This document shows, one piece after another, positions 60,652-64,000 of a stretch of DNA of 64,000 bases. The position numbers and the translations under genes were made by a program. The stretch is from UBA1563 sp037440065 (GTDB lineage: Bacteria; Bacteroidota; Ignavibacteria; Ignavibacteriales; Ignavibacteriaceae): contig JBBIUV010000016.1 in the NCBI GenBank assembly GCA_037440065.1, positions 310,001 through 374,000 of the forward strand, in the 5' to 3' direction. The first letter of the stretch is position 1. Every line of letters starts with the position of its first letter. The notes under the pieces were generated by a model that worked only from the letters and a program-made list of their open reading frames with translations, was not told the origin of the DNA and ran no database searches.

Positions 60652-61139
60652 GCGGTTTTCTTTACCAGTGATTCATTTCTAATTTTTTCTTGAAGTGTTA
60701 AAAGTCCTTCCAACAAAGCTTCCGGGCGGGGAGGACACCCGGGAACGTAGACGTCAACGGGAATAACCCTATCAACACCTTTTAATACATGATATCCATG
60801 TTCCCAATAAGGTCCGCCGCTATTTGAACAGCTACCCATGGAAATAATATATTTTGGGTCTGGCATTTGTTCATAAAGCCGTTTAATTCGCGTCGCCATT
60901 TTTAGAGTAACGGTACCGGAGATAATAATAATATCTGCCTGGCGTGGAGAAGGGCGGGGTATAACACCAAAACGGTCAAAATCATAATGAGAAGCGGAGG
61001 TAGCCATCATTTCAATAGCACAGCATGCAAGTCCGAAACTCATTTGCCAGAGGGATGATAATCGTGCCCAATTTAAAAGGTCATCAACATTTGAAATTAC
61101 TATATTATCGTCGTTAAATTCTTTATCTAAAAGACCCAT
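60648..61139 (-). CDS. nuoB: NADH-quinone oxidoreductase subunit B (PSST)
   Basis: 163 residues. The N2 cluster ligands are visible: the tandem cysteines in FGLACCAIEMM, Cys in MGSCSNSGGPYWEHGY, and Cys in VPGCPPRPEALLEGL. Holds the cluster that reduces quinone. 45 bp after nuoA. Confidence 0.96.
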   Translation of the reverse strand: MGLLDKEFNDDNIVISNVDDLLNWARLSSLWQMSFGLACCAIEMMATSASHYDFDRFGVIPRPSPRQADIIIISGTVTLKMATRIKRLYEQMPDPKYIISMGSCSNSGGPYWEHGYHVLKGVDRVIPVDVYVPGCPPRPEALLEGLLTLQEKIRNESLVKKTA

Positions 61140-61184
61140 TCTAAACTCGATTATTTATAAAAAGCATGGTTCAAAAAAAAGATG

Positions 61185-61604
61185 TTAATTTGTTGAAGCG
61201 TCAACTTCCTGAACTGAATTTTTCATTTTAGAACTCTGAGGAGAAGGGCGAGCCCATTCAAGATCCCCTTTTTTCCATTCGTAAGCCATTCCAAGACCTA
61301 AAAAGAAGAGAAATATTACACCAACAAAGTAACCGGCTAATCCATATTGCTGATAAACCACTGTCCATGGGACTAAAAGGACAACTTCCACATCAAAAAT
61401 GAGGAAGATAAGGGCAACAACGTAAAAACGGATGTTGAACTTCACCCAGGGAGTTCCTTCCGGATTTTCACCGCATTCATAGATCAAGTTTTTTTCTTTG
61501 GTTGGTCGGGCAGGTCTGATAAGCTTTGCAACAAATACCGATACAACTACAAACATAATTGCGATCAGTAAAAAAGCGAAAATTTTTCCGAATTCTGTAA
61601 GCAT
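61185..61604 (-). CDS. nuoA: NADH-quinone oxidoreductase subunit A
   Basis: 139 residues with three helices (about 8-30, 65-88, 96-115). NLIYECGENPEGTPWVKFNIRFYVVALIFLIFDVEVVLLVPW contains the conserved Cys, Glu and Asp of the quinone loop and E-channel. First gene of the operon nuoABCDHIJKLMN. No nuoE, nuoF or nuoG appears in the operon or elsewhere in the window. Confidence 0.96.
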   Translation of the reverse strand: MLTEFGKIFAFLLIAIMFVVVSVFVAKLIRPARPTKEKNLIYECGENPEGTPWVKFNIRFYVVALIFLIFDVEVVLLVPWTVVYQQYGLAGYFVGVIFLFFLGLGMAYEWKKGDLEWARPSPQSSKMKNSVQEVDASTN

Positions 61605-61632
61605 TAAAGTTTCTACATAAAATTTTAGTACT

Positions 61633-61664
61633 CAAAATTAGCACTAAATAAAAACAAACCCAAA
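61633..61664 (-). promoter_or_regulatory. Possible Bacteroidota-type promoter of the nuo operon
   Basis: On the minus strand TTTG (61661-61664), a 20-base spacer and TAATTTTG (61633-61640) match the TTTG / TAnnTTTG arrangement of Bacteroidota promoters, 28 bases before the nuoA ATG. The surroundings are very AT-rich, so chance matches are likely; low confidence. Confidence 0.35.
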
Positions 61665-61855
61665 AAAAATTTCAGTTCATGGGAACTTTTTTTCAAAAAA
61701 AATGATTTGACGGGATTTTCAACTACCCTAGATCATTTCTACTTCCAGTTTCTGAAAAATTATATTCGATTTGTGTTTTTTTTATTGAAAAGAAGTTTGT
61801 GTTTTGGGATATTGAATTCACCTAAAATTAATTTTTATAAAAAAATGGTTCTATA

Positions 61856-62359
61856 ATGAACGCAAATTATTGGATAAACAAATTGGGATTGGTAAAACAT
61901 CCCGAAGGGGGATATTACAAAGAAATTTACCGGTCGGAAGAGGTAATAGCTGTTGAAGCGTTACCGGATAGATACACTGCTCAAAGAAATGTTTCAACTT
62001 CCATCTATTTTTTATTGGATAGAGAAGATTTTTCTCATTTTCATAAAATACAATCGGATGAAATCTGGCATTTTTATGAAGGGACCTTCTTAACTATCCA
62101 CATGATTGATGACGGCGGAAATTATTCTTTTCAAAAACTTGGAAGAAACGTAGAAGATGGAGAGGTGTTCCAGTTTGTTATTCCTAGAGGAACCTGGTTT
62201 GCCGCGGAGGTGAATGATAAAAACTCTTTTGCACTGATCGGCTGTACCGTCGCACCGGGATTTGATTTCGCCGACTTTGAATTAGCGAAAAGGGAAGAAT
62301 TAGTAAAACAATTTCCCCAACAAAGAGAAATTGTAGAAAAATTTACAATCAGTGGATAG
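61856..62359 (+). CDS. DUF985 cupin-domain protein
   Basis: 167 residues. The cupin fold pattern is clear: LVKHPEGGYYKEIYRS near the start, STSIYFLLDREDFSHFHKIQSDEIWHFYEG (cupin motif 1 with His and Glu), and APGFDFADFELAKREEL near the end, all typical of DUF985/YML079-like proteins. Enzymatic role unknown, possibly sugar-related. Divergent from the nuo operon across 251 bp. Confidence 0.88.
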   Translation: MNANYWINKLGLVKHPEGGYYKEIYRSEEVIAVEALPDRYTAQRNVSTSIYFLLDREDFSHFHKIQSDEIWHFYEGTFLTIHMIDDGGNYSFQKLGRNVEDGEVFQFVIPRGTWFAAEVNDKNSFALIGCTVAPGFDFADFELAKREELVKQFPQQREIVEKFTISG

Positions 62360-62360
62360 A

Positions 62361-62387
62361 GTAACACAGATTAATAATCTGTGTTAC
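62361..62387. repeat. 27-bp dispersed palindrome, copy 2
   Basis: GTAACACAGATT (62361-62372), AAT, AATCTGTGTTAC (62376-62387): 12-bp perfect stem, three-base loop. It begins one base after the cupin gene stop and overlaps the stop region of the convergent methyltransferase gene (ends at 62384). Same core as copy 1 at 51140, with a paired G/A and C/T change in the arms. Confidence 0.75.
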
Positions 62388-63562
62388 AAAGGTTCGTTAT
62401 AAAAAATCTTTTTAGTTCCGCTGTAGAGTTCAAATTCCAGCAACCGGCAATCAATTGTGCCGTTGAAAAAGGGGATTTTTCGTTTTGTTCTTAGTCCGAT
62501 CTTTTTTGCAAGACTGAAATTGCCGGTAAAAATATATCCGGTATACCCCTGGCATTTTTGTTTGAAGAAATCACCAATAGCCTTGTAGACGCTCTCTAAT
62601 CTTAACTCTTCACCAAGCCGTTCGCCATACTCGGGATTAAGAAAAACTATTCCGCCCCCTTCGGGAATTTCTGTCTCTCTAAAATCACACTGAACAAATT
62701 CAATCAAGTGATCAACACCCGCTGTTTTAGCATTTTGTTTTGCCGCATAGATCGCTTCACCACTTATGTCGGATGCAATAATTCTTCCGGGAAAACTCTT
62801 TTTACTTTGATTTTTTATTTCAGAACGAATTTTCTGCCAGATTGAATCATCGTATCCTTTTAAATGCATGAAAGCGTAATTATCTTTTAATAAACCGGGA
62901 GCTTTATTAAGGGCTATCATCGCCGATTCAATCGCAAGTGTTCCGCTGCCGCACATCGGATTAATAAAATTACCTGCACCTTTCCAGTTTGCCGCGAGTA
63001 AGGTAGTTGCCGCAAGTGATTCCTGCATCGGTGCAAGAAACGGCATTTTTCGATAATTTCTTTTTGCTAGCGTAACACCGGAAGTATCAAAAAAAACTGT
63101 GCAATGATTATCTTTCCAATGAAAGTAGATCATCGCACCTTTGCGCTCGGAGCCGGAATCGGGGCGTTTACCATAAATGTCACGCAGTCTATCCACAATT
63201 GCATCTTTGCATTTCAAATTCGGGAAGCGGGAATCATTCACCATCGGATGCTCAACTGCAGATGAAATGCTTATATAGCCTTCTTCAAATAGGTAATCTT
63301 CCCATTTTATCTTTTTGAAATTCTTGTAAAGTTCATCGGGAGTTTTGGCATCAAATTCATCCAAATAGAAAAGGACGCGATGAGCTGTACGCAATGATAA
63401 ATTGAGCATCATCGTGTCTGCCATTGTTCCGAGAATTTCAACATGCGTCAATCCTTCTGAAACAATCTCAAATCCAAGCGAGAGGACTTCTTCTTTTAAA
63501 AAAGGAACGGCACGAAGAGGACAGTTGATGAGGATTTTGTTTTTCTGTTCGAATAACGTCAT
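62384..63562 (-). CDS. THUMP-domain class I SAM-dependent RNA methyltransferase (RlmL-like)
   Basis: 392 residues. N-terminal THUMP region (about 60-165) with ferredoxin-like start, then a UPF0020/RlmL-type methyltransferase: NRKMPFLAPMQESLAATTLLAANW, NFINPMCGSGTLAIE as motif I, IASDISGEAIYAAKQNAKTAG as motif II, and the target-base motif VFLNPEYGERLGEE (NPxYG). Such enzymes methylate guanine N2 in 23S rRNA (G2445). Half of bacterial RlmL (no RlmK), similar to YpsC/TrmN-like proteins. Confidence 0.88.
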   Translation of the reverse strand: MTLFEQKNKILINCPLRAVPFLKEEVLSLGFEIVSEGLTHVEILGTMADTMMLNLSLRTAHRVLFYLDEFDAKTPDELYKNFKKIKWEDYLFEEGYISISSAVEHPMVNDSRFPNLKCKDAIVDRLRDIYGKRPDSGSERKGAMIYFHWKDNHCTVFFDTSGVTLAKRNYRKMPFLAPMQESLAATTLLAANWKGAGNFINPMCGSGTLAIESAMIALNKAPGLLKDNYAFMHLKGYDDSIWQKIRSEIKNQSKKSFPGRIIASDISGEAIYAAKQNAKTAGVDHLIEFVQCDFRETEIPEGGGIVFLNPEYGERLGEELRLESVYKAIGDFFKQKCQGYTGYIFTGNFSLAKKIGLRTKRKIPFFNGTIDCRLLEFELYSGTKKIFYNEPL

Positions 63563-63581
63563 AAATAATTAGGAATTATGA

Positions 63582-63729
63582 TCCGCCACGGCGGAAGGAA
63601 TTAAGGAAAAAATATAATTGAAATTGAAAGTGAACTTCGAATTTTGATATTTGACTTTTGACTTTTGACTTTTGACTTTTGACTTTTGACTTTTGACTTT
63701 TGACTTTTGACTTTTGACTTTTGACTTTT
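63582..63729. repeat. Seven-bp tandem repeat (GACTTTT) x 11 plus small GC-rich palindrome
   Basis: Eleven uninterrupted copies of GACTTTT run from 63653 to 63729, so every seventh base repeats exactly. Just before, TCCGCC and GGCGGA (63582-63595) form a tight inverted repeat. The tract lies between two minus-strand genes, 90 bp past the methyltransferase start. It could be prone to copy-number slippage. Confidence 0.85.
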
Positions 63730-63734
63730 GAATT

Positions 63735-64000
63735 TTATACTCCAATATCTTCGTTCCAAAGTTCAGGATTCTTTTCAATAAAATCGGTCATCATGTTGAT
63801 GCAAGTTTCATCATTCACTACTTCAACCTCCAGTCCGCGTGATTTAAGAAGTTCTTCATCTCCGAGAAAAGTTTTGTTCTCTCCTATAACAACTTTTGGA
63901 ATTCCGTATAAGATCATTGCACCGCTGCACATCGGGCAGGGGGAGAGGGTTGTATACAACGTACATTCTCTGTAAACTGAAGCCGGTTGTCTTCCTGCGT
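63735..64000 (-). CDS. Cytosine deaminase-like nucleoside deaminase, 5' end outside window
   Basis: I extended the frame to the window edge: about 88 C-terminal residues are present and no start is needed. LYTTLSPCPMCSGAMILYGIPKVVIGENKTF contains the PCxxC zinc motif and the body matches fungal Fcy1-like cytosine deaminases, with ELWNEDIGV at the C-terminus (compare the DIGE end of Fcy1). The His-Ala-Glu zinc/proton-shuttle motif lies outside. It deaminates cytosine or related bases; tRNA adenosine deaminase is an alternative but the C-terminal part fits cytosine/guanine deaminases better. Confidence 0.85.
   Translation of the reverse strand, partial: AGRQPASVYRECTLYTTLSPCPMCSGAMILYGIPKVVIGENKTFLGDEELLKSRGLEVEVVNDETCINMMTDFIEKNPELWNEDIGV

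Noticed and set aside
61707..61734. TTGACG with TAGATC as a cupin-gene promoter
   Set aside because: -10 match is poor and spacing is 16 bp; not better than chance in this AT-rich region.
63569..63778. A lysine-rich 69-codon minus-strand frame across the 7-bp tandem repeat
   Set aside because: It is a direct reading of GACTTTT repeats and has no other coding signal.
1..64000. CRISPR array, prophage, integrase, transposase or toxin-antitoxin genes
   Set aside because: None of the coding regions or repeats show their features; the repeats found are short palindromes or minisatellites without spacers.

Overview
The window looks like chromosomal DNA of an AT-rich member of the Bacteroidota/Chlorobiota lineage, most probably an Ignavibacteria-type bacterium. 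Three things point there. One secreted enzyme ends in a type IX secretion sorting domain (…FPNPFNPET…). There is a DUF4919 protein, an HU/SPOR protein and a TonB/ExbBD locus of a kind found in that group. The complex I operon lacks nuoEFG, as in Chlorobi. Placement to genus is inference. No rRNA, tRNA, CRISPR array, integrase or transposase was seen.

Layout. 1-2270: a truncated GH30 glycosidase and a POT-like transporter. 2426-12477: a ScfR-type regulator divergent from a fatty-acid degradation operon (fadD, fadN, fadA, fadE, 2,4-dienoyl-CoA reductase-like SDR), with a perfect palindrome lying on the operon's promoter. 12518-20336: two transporters, a PspC/LiaF-like envelope pair, a cysteine-cluster protein and a CHASE-PAS-PAS histidine kinase. 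20360-30149: an M28 peptidase, then a tight six-gene operon (giant TPR protein, plugless outer-membrane barrel, HU/SPOR protein, ExbB, ExbD, TonB). 30121-32250: a minus-strand operon of small membrane proteins headed by an NHL propeller.

32387-35636: divergent lysine 6-aminotransferase and 2-aminoadipate-semialdehyde dehydrogenase genes, together a lysine-to-2-aminoadipate pathway. 35637-36569: a non-coding stretch dominated by a degenerate tandem repeat of about 21 bp. 36570-43367: an accessory-looking run of small secreted or membrane proteins, with a YdeI-like protein and a class A beta-lactamase. 43369-49341: GDPD, alpha/beta hydrolase, T9SS-exported S1/P1-phospholipase C-like enzyme, CorC/HlyC protein and NCS2 purine permease.

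49354-51007: Rieske protein, superoxide dismutase (with a probable Tat leader plus an internal start) and a HesB/IscA protein. 51178-61604: an 11-gene NADH-quinone-oxidoreductase operon nuoABCDHIJKLMN without nuoEFG. 61856-64000: DUF985 cupin, THUMP-domain rRNA methyltransferase, an 11-copy 7-bp tandem repeat, and the C-terminal part of a cytosine-deaminase-like enzyme.

Together the genes describe an organism that takes up and oxidises fatty acids and lysine, feeds electrons into a proton-pumping complex I, and spends proton-motive force at its outer membrane through a dedicated TonB/ExbBD machine. Best candidates for something under-described: the TPR-barrel-HU/SPOR-ExbBD-TonB operon, the 21-bp repeat array, and the dual-start superoxide dismutase coupled to an IscA-type gene.
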